Source: an uncultured Flavobacteriaceae bacterium (GTDB lineage: Bacteria > Bacteroidota > Bacteroidia > Flavobacteriales > Flavobacteriaceae). From it: 64,000 nt of DNA. A program made the position numbers and the translations under genes. Shown piece by piece: positions 34,850 to 43,242 of the stretch. The stretch covers positions 82,512 to 146,511 of the forward strand of contig CANMSN010000009.1 of NCBI GenBank assembly GCA_947500585.1, read 5' to 3'. Under the pieces are notes generated by a model that was not told the origin of the DNA, did no database searches, and saw only the letters and a program-made list of their open reading frames with translations. Position 1 is the first letter of the stretch, and each line of letters starts with the position of its first letter.

Positions 34850-36082
34850 ATGAAAATTTTAAAACTAATATCATCGTACTTTTTAGGCATTACATTGTTC
34901 TATGGACAAGCTTGTGAAACAGTTTCTAATCCAGAATCATTAGGTCTAACTAATGAAAAACTTCAGATTTTAAAAAACAGATTACATGAATATGTAGATG
35001 ATGGTAGACTAGCTGGTATACAAACAGCAATTCTTCGTCATGACGAATTAATACATTTTGATTCTTACGGCTATTCAGATAGAGAACACAAAAAAATACT
35101 AGATGACAAAAGTATTTTTAGAATTTTTTCAATGACTAAGCCTATAACTTCTGTTGGGTTAATGCAACTTTATGAACAAGGAAAATTTAAATTAGATGAT
35201 CCTATAAGCCTTTTTATTCCTGAGTTTAAAAACATGACGGTTTATGACGAAAATAATAAAATCATTCCCGCCAAAAATTCCATAAAAATTATTGATCTAT
35301 TGCGGCATAGCTCCGGAATTAGTTATGGCAGAAGCCCTAATACAGATCTAAACGCTCTCTATTCAAAAGAAAATTTAGGGCAATCTAAAAACTTAAAGAC
35401 TTTTATAAATAAAATAAGTAAACTTCCTTTACTTTTTGAACCTGGAACAGCTTATGAATATGGTCACTCAACAGATATTTGTGGCTATCTAATTGAAGTC
35501 TTAAGTGGAAAGCCAATTAATGAATATCTTCAAGAAAAGGTTTTAAACCCTCTGAAAATGAAGGATACACACTTTCAACTCCCTAAAGAAAAAATACAAA
35601 ACTTAACCACAGGATACCGCGCTGGTGAAAATGGTAAACTTGAAATAGCAGATTTACCAGAACAAAGTATGTTTGTTAATGAGGTAACATTCTTTAAGGG
35701 TGGTGGCGGTTTAGTTTCTACAACCTATGATTACATAAATTTCTGCCAAATGTTATTAAATAAGGGCACTTTATTTGGGAATCAAATTTTAAAACCAGAG
35801 ACCATTGATTTAATGGCCAAGGATCATTTAACTTCTGTTCGTAAACATACTCCACAATTACGGATTTTGCCAGGAGAAACTGGCTTTGGTTTAGGTTTTT
35901 CTCTTGCTAAACAAAGCGATGGCAGAATTGTATATGGATGGGGTGGCGCAGTTGGTACTTATTTTAGAATTGATCCTGAACAAGATTTAGCTTATATTAT
36001 GATGATTCAGTTGTCACCTTATAGGCAATTAAACTTAAGAGAAACTTTTCAGAGCTTAGTTTGTGATGCATTGATAAAATAA
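34850..36082 (+). CDS. Serine hydrolase, class C beta-lactamase/esterase family, exported
   Basis: This 410-aa protein has a signal peptide (about 1-21, ending FYGQACE, possibly lipidated at Cys). The Ser-x-x-Lys catalytic motif is SMTK in IFRIFSMTKPITSVG (about 95), the Tyr motif YEYGHS lies at about 202, and GWGGAVGTYF near the C-terminus replaces the KTG box. This is the form seen in EstB-like esterases and D-aminopeptidase relatives rather than in true AmpC enzymes. The substrate is probably an ester or peptide, not necessarily a beta-lactam. It is divergent from the 60-aa membrane protein gene. Confidence 0.85.
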   Translation: MKILKLISSYFLGITLFYGQACETVSNPESLGLTNEKLQILKNRLHEYVDDGRLAGIQTAILRHDELIHFDSYGYSDREHKKILDDKSIFRIFSMTKPITSVGLMQLYEQGKFKLDDPISLFIPEFKNMTVYDENNKIIPAKNSIKIIDLLRHSSGISYGRSPNTDLNALYSKENLGQSKNLKTFINKISKLPLLFEPGTAYEYGHSTDICGYLIEVLSGKPINEYLQEKVLNPLKMKDTHFQLPKEKIQNLTTGYRAGENGKLEIADLPEQSMFVNEVTFFKGGGGLVSTTYDYINFCQMLLNKGTLFGNQILKPETIDLMAKDHLTSVRKHTPQLRILPGETGFGLGFSLAKQSDGRIVYGWGGAVGTYFRIDPEQDLAYIMMIQLSPYRQLNLRETFQSLVCDALIK

Positions 36083-36112
36083 AAAAAGCACCTAATATAG
36101 GATGCTTTTTCA
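36082..36112. terminator. Terminator between the serine hydrolase and first pirin genes
   Basis: AAAAAGCACCT / AGGATGCTTTTT forms a hairpin with one bulged base and flanking A/T runs. It lies between converging genes. Confidence 0.75.
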
Positions 36113-36133
36113 CTGTTAGTTAAATATACAATC

Positions 36134-36850
36134 TTAGTTCATGGGAACTTCGATAATAATGATTTCCGAATTATCTTCAGCAGAAATATTAATATTTTTA
36201 GTATCCCATATTCCAATAGCATCTCTTTTACTTAAGGTTTCGTTAGCTATTTCTAAAGCACCATTAACAACAAAAATATAAAATCCGTTATTATTACTTT
36301 TTGGATTTAAAGTTATAGATTGGTTTCCTTCCAAATCTGCTCTATAAATATAAGCTTGCTGATTAATAGGCAAGGCATTAGCTTCTAACTTATCTTTTGG
36401 CGCAACTACTGTTTGCAACTTATTTTTTTGTTTAGAACTATCAAACTTTCGTTGCTCATAATTTGGCTTTACGCCTTTTTCTTCTGGAATAATCCATAAC
36501 TGAAGAAAATTGGTTTCTTCAGTTTTACTATCGTTGAATTCAGAATGTGTAAGACCTGTTCCAGCGCTCATTACTTGAACTTCTCCAACTTCAATGGCTC
36601 GTTTATTTCCCATGCTATCTTTATGAGACAATGCTCCTTTTAATGGAATAGATATAATTTCCATGTTTTGATGTGGATGGGTTCCAAACCCCATATTAGG
36701 CTGAACGACATCATCGTTTAGCACACGTAACATACCAAAATTCATACGTTCTGCGTTTTGATAATTTGCAAAACTAAAAGTGTGATACGATTTTAACCAT
36801 CCGTGATTTGCAAAACCTCTCGTATTTGCTTTGTGAATTATTGTTTTCAT
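36134..36850 (-). CDS. Pirin family bicupin, YhhW-like
   Basis: This 238-aa two-cupin protein binds its metal through the N-terminal cupin: HPH in GFGTHPHQNMEI (about 57-66) plus His and Glu in GLTHSEFN (about 100). YhhW-type pirins can show quercetin 2,3-dioxygenase activity in vitro; physiological roles are mostly unknown. FANHGWLKSYHTFSFANYQ is the family opening. It lies downstream of a second pirin, a MarR regulator and an FMN reductase, all on the minus strand. Confidence 0.9.
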   Translation of the reverse strand: MKTIIHKANTRGFANHGWLKSYHTFSFANYQNAERMNFGMLRVLNDDVVQPNMGFGTHPHQNMEIISIPLKGALSHKDSMGNKRAIEVGEVQVMSAGTGLTHSEFNDSKTEETNFLQLWIIPEEKGVKPNYEQRKFDSSKQKNKLQTVVAPKDKLEANALPINQQAYIYRADLEGNQSITLNPKSNNNGFYIFVVNGALEIANETLSKRDAIGIWDTKNINISAEDNSEIIIIEVPMN

Positions 36851-36864
36851 TACTTTAGTTTTTT

Positions 36865-36888
36865 GTCATTTCCTTGAAGAAGGAAATC
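36865..36888. repeat. REP-like palindrome upstream of the first pirin gene
   Basis: GTCATTTCCTTGAAG / AAGGAAATC is nearly identical to the element at 37900-37923, upstream of the second pirin gene. Confidence 0.7.
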
Positions 36889-37012
36889 TTGTTTTAAAAT
36901 TATTTTTAGGGTTACTATAAGAGCCTTAATGTAAGTTTTAACAAGCCCTAATGCACCCCCTATTATTTACTTATACTATCAAATCTACAAGGTTAAACCC
37001 TGTGATTTGTAT

Positions 37013-37885
37013 TTAACTTGCTGGTAAAAATCCCATTTTACCCATTTGGTAATCGCGCATCGCTTCCATAATTTCAGTTTGTGTGTTCATTACATAAGGG
37101 CCATAAGTGGTGACAGGCTCATTAAAAGGTGCCCCTGAAATAAACAATAGCTTACTCGCTTCATTACCTTTAATTGAAAACCCTTCTCCGTCCTGACTAA
37201 ACTCAATCAATTGATTTTCATTTAGTTTTAAACTTTCTGAACCATTAATAACTACATCGCCTTTTAATAAATATATGGTCGATTGATGTGAACTTGGTAC
37301 TTTAATATCAAACGTACCACCAGCTTCAACAGAAACCATAAAAGCATTTACAGCTGTTTGCGTTTTAATGCGTCCATAAACACCGTCTAGTTCCCCAGCT
37401 ATAATTTGAATATTAACTTTCCTGTCATCAGAACTTACAACTCTAAAATCCTCATTCTTAACATGTTGATAATTAGCTTCAATCATTTTCTTTTTCGCAG
37501 GTAAATTCAGCCATAATTGAATACCTTCTAAAACACCACCTTTTCTAACAAAATCTTTTGTTGGTGCTTCTGCATGAATTATACCTCTACCAGCTGTTGT
37601 CCATTGTACATCTCCAGCTTTTACAACACTTTCGTTGCCTAAAGAATCTCTATGTAACTGTTCACCTTCAACTAAAAAGGTTATTGGTTCAAACCCACGA
37701 TGCGGATGCGGACCTAAATCAAAAGGATTATTTTGTTCTGAAATTTCGTAAGGTCCGTAATGATGTAATAATATAAACGGATCAATATTATCAATGTGTT
37801 GTGTTGGTATGGGTTGCCTCAATTGAATTGGACCCATATTCACAAAATCACTTCTACCTACTCTTTTTATTGTGTTTAATTTCAT
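37013..37885 (-). CDS. Pirin family bicupin
   Basis: This 290-aa two-cupin protein is larger than its neighbour. Metal ligands are in LGPHPHRGFEPITF (about 57-70) and GRGIIHAEAP (about 98-107). The C-terminal part (LFISGAPFNEPVTTYGPYVM) is the pirin_C domain seen in the human pirin/YhaK group. It possibly acts as a redox-sensitive regulator or dioxygenase. The two pirins are only distantly similar, so this is not a recent duplication. Confidence 0.9.
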   Translation of the reverse strand: MKLNTIKRVGRSDFVNMGPIQLRQPIPTQHIDNIDPFILLHHYGPYEISEQNNPFDLGPHPHRGFEPITFLVEGEQLHRDSLGNESVVKAGDVQWTTAGRGIIHAEAPTKDFVRKGGVLEGIQLWLNLPAKKKMIEANYQHVKNEDFRVVSSDDRKVNIQIIAGELDGVYGRIKTQTAVNAFMVSVEAGGTFDIKVPSSHQSTIYLLKGDVVINGSESLKLNENQLIEFSQDGEGFSIKGNEASKLLFISGAPFNEPVTTYGPYVMNTQTEIMEAMRDYQMGKMGFLPAS

Positions 37886-37899
37886 AATTTATTTGTTTT

Positions 37900-37923
37900 G
37901 TCATTTCATTGAAGAAGGAAATC
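37900..37923. repeat. REP-like palindrome upstream of the second pirin gene
   Basis: This is the same unit as at 36865-36888, with one clear substitution. Confidence 0.7.
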
Positions 37924-38076
37924 TTTTTTTAGTTTTCTGATCTACACGGTTTTAAAAACCTCGCAGGTCTATATTTACTAGTTCTATTTCTTTTCCATGG
38001 AAAGTATTTGATTAAAAAAACGCTATCTATTTTATGAGATACTGAAACGAGTTCAGTATCACAAATGACTAGTTTG

Positions 38077-38514
38077 TCATCGCATTTTATCAAGCAAATT
38101 GCTTAATTGTTTTGCTTCATCTACATTTAAATTCTTCAATAATTCTCTATTAAAATTATTTGGTATTGCATCTAAAAACGCTTTCCCTTCTTTTGTGATA
38201 GCGATTTTAACTACGCGTCTATCATGTTCTGAAGGGCAACGTTCAATATACTTTTTAGCACATAGTTTATCCATCAAACGTGTTGCATTTGGTGAACGTT
38301 CAAGCATTCTATCTTTAATCGTTTGAACGTTTAATGGTTTATCTGCACCTTTTAAAATTCTTAGAATATTATATTGTTGTGGTGAAATGCCATAGGTTTT
38401 AAAAAACTCATTCTGATAACTTGTTATCCAATTTGCCGTATATATAATGTTTAATAAAGCCTTTACTCTGTTGTTATCAAATTTAGAGTTGATGTCTTTT
38501 GATAAATCGCCCAT
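38077..38514 (-). CDS. MarR family transcriptional regulator
   Basis: This 145-aa winged-helix protein has the recognition region VQTIKDRMLERSPNATRLMDKL (helices 3-4), followed by the wing ERCPSEHDRRVVKIAITKEGK with the family DxR motif. It lies between the FMN reductase gene (18 bases upstream) and the pirin genes. I infer that it controls this redox group in response to a small ligand or an oxidant. Operator sites are not evident. Confidence 0.9.
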   Translation of the reverse strand: MGDLSKDINSKFDNNRVKALLNIIYTANWITSYQNEFFKTYGISPQQYNILRILKGADKPLNVQTIKDRMLERSPNATRLMDKLCAKKYIERCPSEHDRRVVKIAITKEGKAFLDAIPNNFNRELLKNLNVDEAKQLSNLLDKMR

Positions 38515-38532
38515 GATTCAATATCCGTTTAA

Positions 38533-39063
38533 TTACAATGCTTTTTTAAACTGTTCTACTTTACCCTTTAGATCGGTACTTAGATCCACATTAGTAATTT
38601 TTCCTTCTGAAAAGTTAGCTCCAAAAGAAGGTAAAGAAAACACTTCAACGATGTTAGCGTCATGCCTTGGAAAACGATCTTTTGCAATATTTAAAACCGA
38701 AATTCCTCCTCTAGCACCTGGAGATGTTGCCATTAAAAGCATTGGTTTTCTTTGAAATGTTTTACCTTCAATTCTAGACATCCAATCAAATAAATTTTTA
38801 AAAACTGTAGCATAAGCGCCATTGTGTTCTGCTAATGATAATATGATGCCATCAGATGATTTTATAAAATCTAAAAACTTTTTAGCATTATCTGGAATAC
38901 CTTTTTCATTTTCTAAATCAATACCATAAATTGGCAGATCAAAATCATTTAAATCTAAAAGAGTAGTTTCAACATTATCAACTAAACTTGCAGCATATTC
39001 AGCTAACTGTTTGTTAATTGATGTTTTACTGTTACTACCTGCAAATGCTATTATTTTTTTCAT
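38533..39063 (-). CDS. NADPH-dependent FMN reductase family flavoprotein
   Basis: This 176-aa flavodoxin-like protein has the FMN phosphate loop in AFAGSNSKTSINKQLAEY (residues 5-22), the conserved LAEHNGAYATVFKNLFDWMS segment (about 78-97) and GARGGISVLN (about 115). Such enzymes reduce FMN, quinones or azo compounds with NADPH. It is the first gene of the MarR-pirin-pirin group. Confidence 0.9.
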   Translation of the reverse strand: MKKIIAFAGSNSKTSINKQLAEYAASLVDNVETTLLDLNDFDLPIYGIDLENEKGIPDNAKKFLDFIKSSDGIILSLAEHNGAYATVFKNLFDWMSRIEGKTFQRKPMLLMATSPGARGGISVLNIAKDRFPRHDANIVEVFSLPSFGANFSEGKITNVDLSTDLKGKVEQFKKAL

Positions 39064-39125
39064 TCAATTATTTTTTATTCATTTCCTCGGAGGAGTAAAT
39101 ATCTATTCATTTTTTAATTACAATA

Positions 39126-39133
39126 CAAATATA
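39126..39133 (-). promoter_or_regulatory. -7 promoter box for the FMN reductase-MarR-pirin group
   Basis: TATATTTG on the minus strand lies 63 bases before the FMN reductase start. Confidence 0.4.
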
Positions 39134-39296
39134 GAAATAAAATAATTGTATTCCAAGGAATATAATTCCATGTAATATTATGATTTAATAAAATGTAAGA
39201 ATATAAAAACAATTAAAAAAAGTAAAAAAACATTATATCGAACTATAAATCATACAAATTGATCTATAATTTATATTATAAGCTACAATAAAAAAA

Positions 39297-39304
39297 TACT
39301 TTTG
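39297..39304 (+). promoter_or_regulatory. -7 promoter box for the 109-aa secreted protein
   Basis: TACTTTTG lies 42 bases before the ATG. Confidence 0.45.
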
Positions 39305-39345
39305 ACTGAATAATTTAAATCAATATTAATTTAAAATTTTTAATT

Positions 39346-39675
39346 ATGAAAAAACTATTGTTTATTGCATTATTTGCAATAGGATCAACGGCAACTATGT
39401 CTGCTCAGTGCGATTATAACTATGTTACTAATCTATCTAACTATTACTCGACAATTGGTGGCAACGCAGTTTCTGTTTCCCCAAGTGCTAAAACTGCAAG
39501 TGTTGATATTAATGGAACTGAATATGTTGAAGCTTTAGTGCATCAATATCCTATAGGTGGTGATGTGCATATGTATGAAGTAGAAGTATTTGCAGGTTCA
39601 GTGTCTTATTATTTCATTATAGAGATAAATACAGTAACAGATAAAATCACTTCATACGATATATGTAAACAATAA
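39346..39675 (+). CDS. Small secreted protein, 109 aa, uncharacterised
   Basis: This protein has a typical signal peptide (MKKLLFIALFAIGSTATMSA, cleavage before QCDYN). A 90-residue mature part with two cysteines (near each end: CDYNYV and YDICKQ) could form one disulfide. It has beta-strand character (HMYEVEVFAGSVSYYFIIEI). No family is recognised. It has its own -7 box and terminator, so it is a compact single-gene unit. Export to the periplasm or outside is inferred from the signal peptide. Confidence 0.65.
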   Translation: MKKLLFIALFAIGSTATMSAQCDYNYVTNLSNYYSTIGGNAVSVSPSAKTASVDINGTEYVEALVHQYPIGGDVHMYEVEVFAGSVSYYFIIEINTVTDKITSYDICKQ

Positions 39676-39714
39676 AATAAGAGTTTTTTAATTTACAACC
39701 TTTTAAGGTCAACT

Positions 39715-39748
39715 AAAAGCCAGAATAATTCAATTATTCTGGCTTTTT
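39715..39748 (+). terminator. Terminator after the 109-aa secreted protein gene
   Basis: AAAAGCCAGAATAATT / AATTATTCTGGCTTTTT is an almost perfect 15-base stem with a 2-4 base loop and a T run. Confidence 0.9.
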
Positions 39749-39801
39749 AATATTTATCAAAATTTTTAAAGGATTATGAAAAAGTTTAATATGAAAAACT
39801 A

Positions 39802-39809
39802 TACTTTTG
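39802..39809 (+). promoter_or_regulatory. -7 promoter box for the carboxylase beta subunit gene
   Basis: TACTTTTG lies 27 bases before the ATG. Confidence 0.45.
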
Positions 39810-39835
39810 TACATTAGCATTAAACAATGTTATAA

Positions 39836-41479
39836 ATGAATATCAACTTCAACAAAAACGAAGATCATAATAAACTTTTAGTATCAGAACTACAAAAACG
39901 GCTAGCAAAAGTCAGTTTAGGTGGTGGTAAATCGCGTATTGAAAAGCTACATAGCAAAGGTAAAATGACTGCTAGAGAGCGTATTGATTATTTATTAGAC
40001 AACAAAAAAAAGTCTATCGAAATTGCAGCTTTTGCAGGGGAAGACATGTATAAAGAACATGGTGGCTGTCCTTCTGGCGGTGTAGTTGTAAAAATTGGTT
40101 ACATTAAAGGAAAGCAATGTGTTGTAGTGGCTAATGATGCGACAGTTAAAGCTGGTGCATGGTTTCCTATTACAGGAAAAAAGAATCTTCGTGCGCAAGA
40201 AATAGCCATTGAAAACAAATTACCAATTATTTATTTGGTTGATTCTGCGGGTGTTTACCTCCCACTACAAGATGAGATTTTCCCAGACAAAGAACATTTT
40301 GGACGCATTTTTAGAAACAACGCCATAATGAGTAGCATGGGTATTACACAAATTTCAGCAGTTATGGGAAGTTGTGTTGCCGGTGGTGCCTACCTCCCTA
40401 TTATGAGTGATGAAGCTTTAATTGTTGATAAAACAGGAAGTATCTTTTTAGCAGGTAGTTATTTAGTAAAAGCTGCGATTGGAGAAAGTATTGATAATGA
40501 AACTTTAGGTGGCGCAACAACACACTGTGAAATTTCTGGAGTTACCGATTATAAAGCTAAGGATGATGCTGATGCATTAGACACCATTAAAAACATTATT
40601 GATAAAATTGGGGATTACGATAAAGCTGGTTTTAATAGAAATGATGCCAAAAAACCAAAAGAGAATCCTGAAGATATTTTTGGAATACTACCAAGATCGA
40701 GAGCGGACCAATACGACATGTATGAGATTATTAAACGCTTAGTTGATAATTCGGAATATGATGAATATAAAGCTGGATACGGACAAACCATTATAACCTG
40801 TTATGCTCGTATTGATGGTTGGGCAGTTGGTATTGTGGCTAATCAGCGTAAATTAGTTAAGACTACAGGCTCTAAAACTAAACCTAAAGAAATGCAATTT
40901 GGCGGTGTTATTTATAATGATTCCGCAGATAAAGCCACGCGTTTTATTGCCAATTGTAATCAAAAGAAAATTCCTTTAGTTTTTCTTCAAGATGTTACTG
41001 GCTTTATGGTTGGTAGTAAAAGTGAACATGGTGGCATTATAAAAGATGGTGCTAAAATGGTAAATGCTGTTAGTAATTCGGTTGTGCCAAAATTCACTGT
41101 TATTATTGGAAACAGCTATGGTGCTGGTAATTATGCGATGTGTGGAAAGGCTTATGATCCAAGATTGATTTTTGCATGGCCAAGTGCAGAACTTGCAGTA
41201 ATGAGCGGAAATTCTGCAGCTAAAGTATTACTTCAAATAGAAAAAGCTTCGCTTGAAAAACAAGGTGAAAAAATCACACCTGAAAAAGAAGAAGAACTAT
41301 TCAATAAAATTAAAGACCGTTATGATAATCAAGTATCTCCATATTATGCAGCAGCCAGAATTTGGACAGATGCTATAATAAATCCACTAGATACTAGAAC
41401 TTGGATTAGCATGGGTATTGAAGCTGCTAACCACGCTCCTATTGAAAAGAAATTTAATTTGGGAGTTTTGCAGGTGTAA
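39836..41479 (+). CDS. Acyl-CoA carboxylase beta (carboxyltransferase) subunit
   Basis: This 547-aa protein has both crotonase-fold halves of a carboxyltransferase, which moves CO2 from biotin to an acyl-CoA. The opening KLHSKGKMTARERIDYLLD, the VDSAGVYLPLQ segment (about 140), SCVAGGAYLP (about 178), LQDVTGFMVG (about 385) and GNSYGAGNYAMCG (about 420) match propionyl- or methylcrotonyl-CoA carboxylase beta chains. The biotin-carrying alpha subunit is not adjacent. The substrate is unresolved. Its 3' end overlaps the convergent uxaB gene by 26 bases. Confidence 0.92.
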   Translation: MNINFNKNEDHNKLLVSELQKRLAKVSLGGGKSRIEKLHSKGKMTARERIDYLLDNKKKSIEIAAFAGEDMYKEHGGCPSGGVVVKIGYIKGKQCVVVANDATVKAGAWFPITGKKNLRAQEIAIENKLPIIYLVDSAGVYLPLQDEIFPDKEHFGRIFRNNAIMSSMGITQISAVMGSCVAGGAYLPIMSDEALIVDKTGSIFLAGSYLVKAAIGESIDNETLGGATTHCEISGVTDYKAKDDADALDTIKNIIDKIGDYDKAGFNRNDAKKPKENPEDIFGILPRSRADQYDMYEIIKRLVDNSEYDEYKAGYGQTIITCYARIDGWAVGIVANQRKLVKTTGSKTKPKEMQFGGVIYNDSADKATRFIANCNQKKIPLVFLQDVTGFMVGSKSEHGGIIKDGAKMVNAVSNSVVPKFTVIIGNSYGAGNYAMCGKAYDPRLIFAWPSAELAVMSGNSAAKVLLQIEKASLEKQGEKITPEKEEELFNKIKDRYDNQVSPYYAAARIWTDAIINPLDTRTWISMGIEAANHAPIEKKFNLGVLQV

Positions 41480-42920
41480 GTGTATAAAAAGATTCTAAAG
41501 CTGCTTTCATTCCTTTTTTAATTATAACTTCATAATAAAGTTTAACTTGATTATGAAGCCCTTGATATTTGGTTAAATCTGTTTCCCAAAAATTAGTATT
41601 GGACAAAACTGCTTGTGTAATAGCAAACGAATTATTTGATGACTTAAATAATTTTTTAAAGAAATATAAAACTTCATCATCATCATTTAGTATTATGGGT
41701 ATACCATTTCTATTTCCTTTATAAAAAACAATTAATGCTGATAATGAAAACAGTAGATTTGATGGTAAGCTATTCTTAATTGCTATATATTCTAAAATTG
41801 AAGGCAACACTCTTGTTTTGAACTTCGAAATAGAATTTAATGAAATACTCATTAATTGGTGTTCTAAATAGGGGTTTTCAAATCTATCAAAAACATCGTT
41901 TGTATAATTAATAAGTTCTTCTTCAGGAAAGTTTAATGTGCTATTTATTTCATTTGTAACTAATTTTTTTAAAAACTTCTTTATCAAATCATTTTCTAAA
42001 CATTCTCTTACGGTATTTAAACCAAACAAATATCCTAAAGGAACCAATAATGTGTGCAAACCATTAAGAATTCTTACCTTAATGGTTTTATATTTTTTAA
42101 TATCGTTGGTGAAAATAACATTTAAACCAATTGTATCAGCTGGAAATTTTTTACGAATATTGCTTGGTGCTTCAATTACAAATAAATGATAATATTCGCT
42201 TTCTACTATTAATTCATCTTTATACCCTAGGTTTTCTTGTATAGAAAAAACTCTATTTTTTGGGTATCCTGAAACAATTCTGTCTACTAAAGTATTACAA
42301 AAAACATTATGATTAATAACCCAAGAAATAAAGCTTGTTTCTAGCTTCCATATTTTAGCGTACTTTAAAACAAGCTCACGTAATTTATCCCCGTTGTTAT
42401 CAATTAATTCGCACGGAAAAAAAATGAGCCCTTTGTTTTTATCTTCATTAAACACTTTAAATCGTTGATAAAGAAAAGCGGTTACTTTTGCAGGAAAACT
42501 AGTTTGAGGCTTTTCTGTTAACCGGTCCTCTGCATTAAAAACAATGCCCGCTTCTGTTGTATTAGATATTATAAATTGAAGGTTTGGGTTTTCGGCTTGA
42601 TCAAAATAATACTCAAAATTAGTGTAAGGATTTATTCCTTCATTTATGCAATCTATTATGCAATGCTTATTTTTAACTTCTCCATTTTTCCTACCTTTTA
42701 AAAATAAGGTGTATAACCCGTCTTGATTATTCAGGATTCCCAATTTCCCCTTTCCAGGTCTAGCTTTTACAACTATTATACCCGCATTAAAATTTGTAGT
42801 TTTATTAAGTTTATGAACCATCCAATCTATAAAGGCGCGTAGAAAATTCCCGTCACCAAATTGTATAATTTTAGTTGGGTATTTTTTTGTATTAAAAGTG
42901 CTTCTATTTAATGATTTCAT
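41454..42920 (-). CDS. uxaB: Tagaturonate reductase (mannitol dehydrogenase family)
   Basis: This 488-aa NAD-dependent enzyme probably reduces tagaturonate to altronate in galacturonate catabolism. IIQFGDGNFLRAFIDWMVHK (about 19-38) is the nucleotide-binding opening, ISNTTEAGIVFN (about 114-125) is typical of UxaB, and VRILNGLHTLLVPLGYL holds the catalytic Lys-free family segment near residue 290. No other uronate genes (uxaA, uxaC, kdgK) are near, so it is an orphan here. Its 3' end runs 26 bases into the carboxylase gene on the other strand. Confidence 0.85.
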   Translation of the reverse strand: MKSLNRSTFNTKKYPTKIIQFGDGNFLRAFIDWMVHKLNKTTNFNAGIIVVKARPGKGKLGILNNQDGLYTLFLKGRKNGEVKNKHCIIDCINEGINPYTNFEYYFDQAENPNLQFIISNTTEAGIVFNAEDRLTEKPQTSFPAKVTAFLYQRFKVFNEDKNKGLIFFPCELIDNNGDKLRELVLKYAKIWKLETSFISWVINHNVFCNTLVDRIVSGYPKNRVFSIQENLGYKDELIVESEYYHLFVIEAPSNIRKKFPADTIGLNVIFTNDIKKYKTIKVRILNGLHTLLVPLGYLFGLNTVRECLENDLIKKFLKKLVTNEINSTLNFPEEELINYTNDVFDRFENPYLEHQLMSISLNSISKFKTRVLPSILEYIAIKNSLPSNLLFSLSALIVFYKGNRNGIPIILNDDDEVLYFFKKLFKSSNNSFAITQAVLSNTNFWETDLTKYQGLHNQVKLYYEVIIKKGMKAALESFYTLTPAKLPN

Positions 42921-43242
42921 TTATTATTTGTACAATTAATCGTTGCTTTTATTACATTAGGCTTATGTCTAAATCAGTTATCAAAGGTAGAAATCATTTC
43001 TAGACAACTTACTAAACAAAGCCTTTTTTAATGAATTGGAAGCAACCTCACTAATGTATCTACTATTTTTACTTTTATTTTGTATTTTCAATCAAAACTT
43101 GTTGTAGTTCCATGACTACTATTTTTTATCAAAATATTTACTCCTAGAATAAGTGAAGTGCGCTTTTGAATGAGTAACCCATAAAAAATGCTAAACAAAA
43201 GTTTAGCATTTATGTCTATACAAAATCACGAATTCTATTTTA
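42921..43242. other. Intergenic region, 322 bases, with a terminator and no supported gene
   Basis: This stretch is AT-rich. At its low-coordinate end it carries about 120 bases that read on the minus strand as an open stretch without a start (ending SKLSRNDFYL, stop near 42981). This could be the decayed 3' end of a former gene upstream of uxaB. At the other end is the menE terminator. Nothing else is supported. Confidence 0.5.
43184..43213 (-). terminator. Terminator of the menaquinone operon
   Basis: AAATGCTAAAC / GTTTAGCATTT surround a 4-base loop, with a T run on the minus strand, just after the menE stop. Confidence 0.85.

Noticed and set aside
34850..36082. Serine hydrolase as an antibiotic-resistance beta-lactamase
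   Set aside because: It has the Ser-x-x-Lys motif but YEYGHS and GWGGAVGT in place of the AmpC Tyr-x-Asn and KTG boxes. This fits esterase or peptidase relatives better.
36865..37923. A CRISPR array suggested by recurring palindromes
   Set aside because: The copies are single, widely spaced and imperfect, without regular spacers or cas genes. They are REP-like elements.
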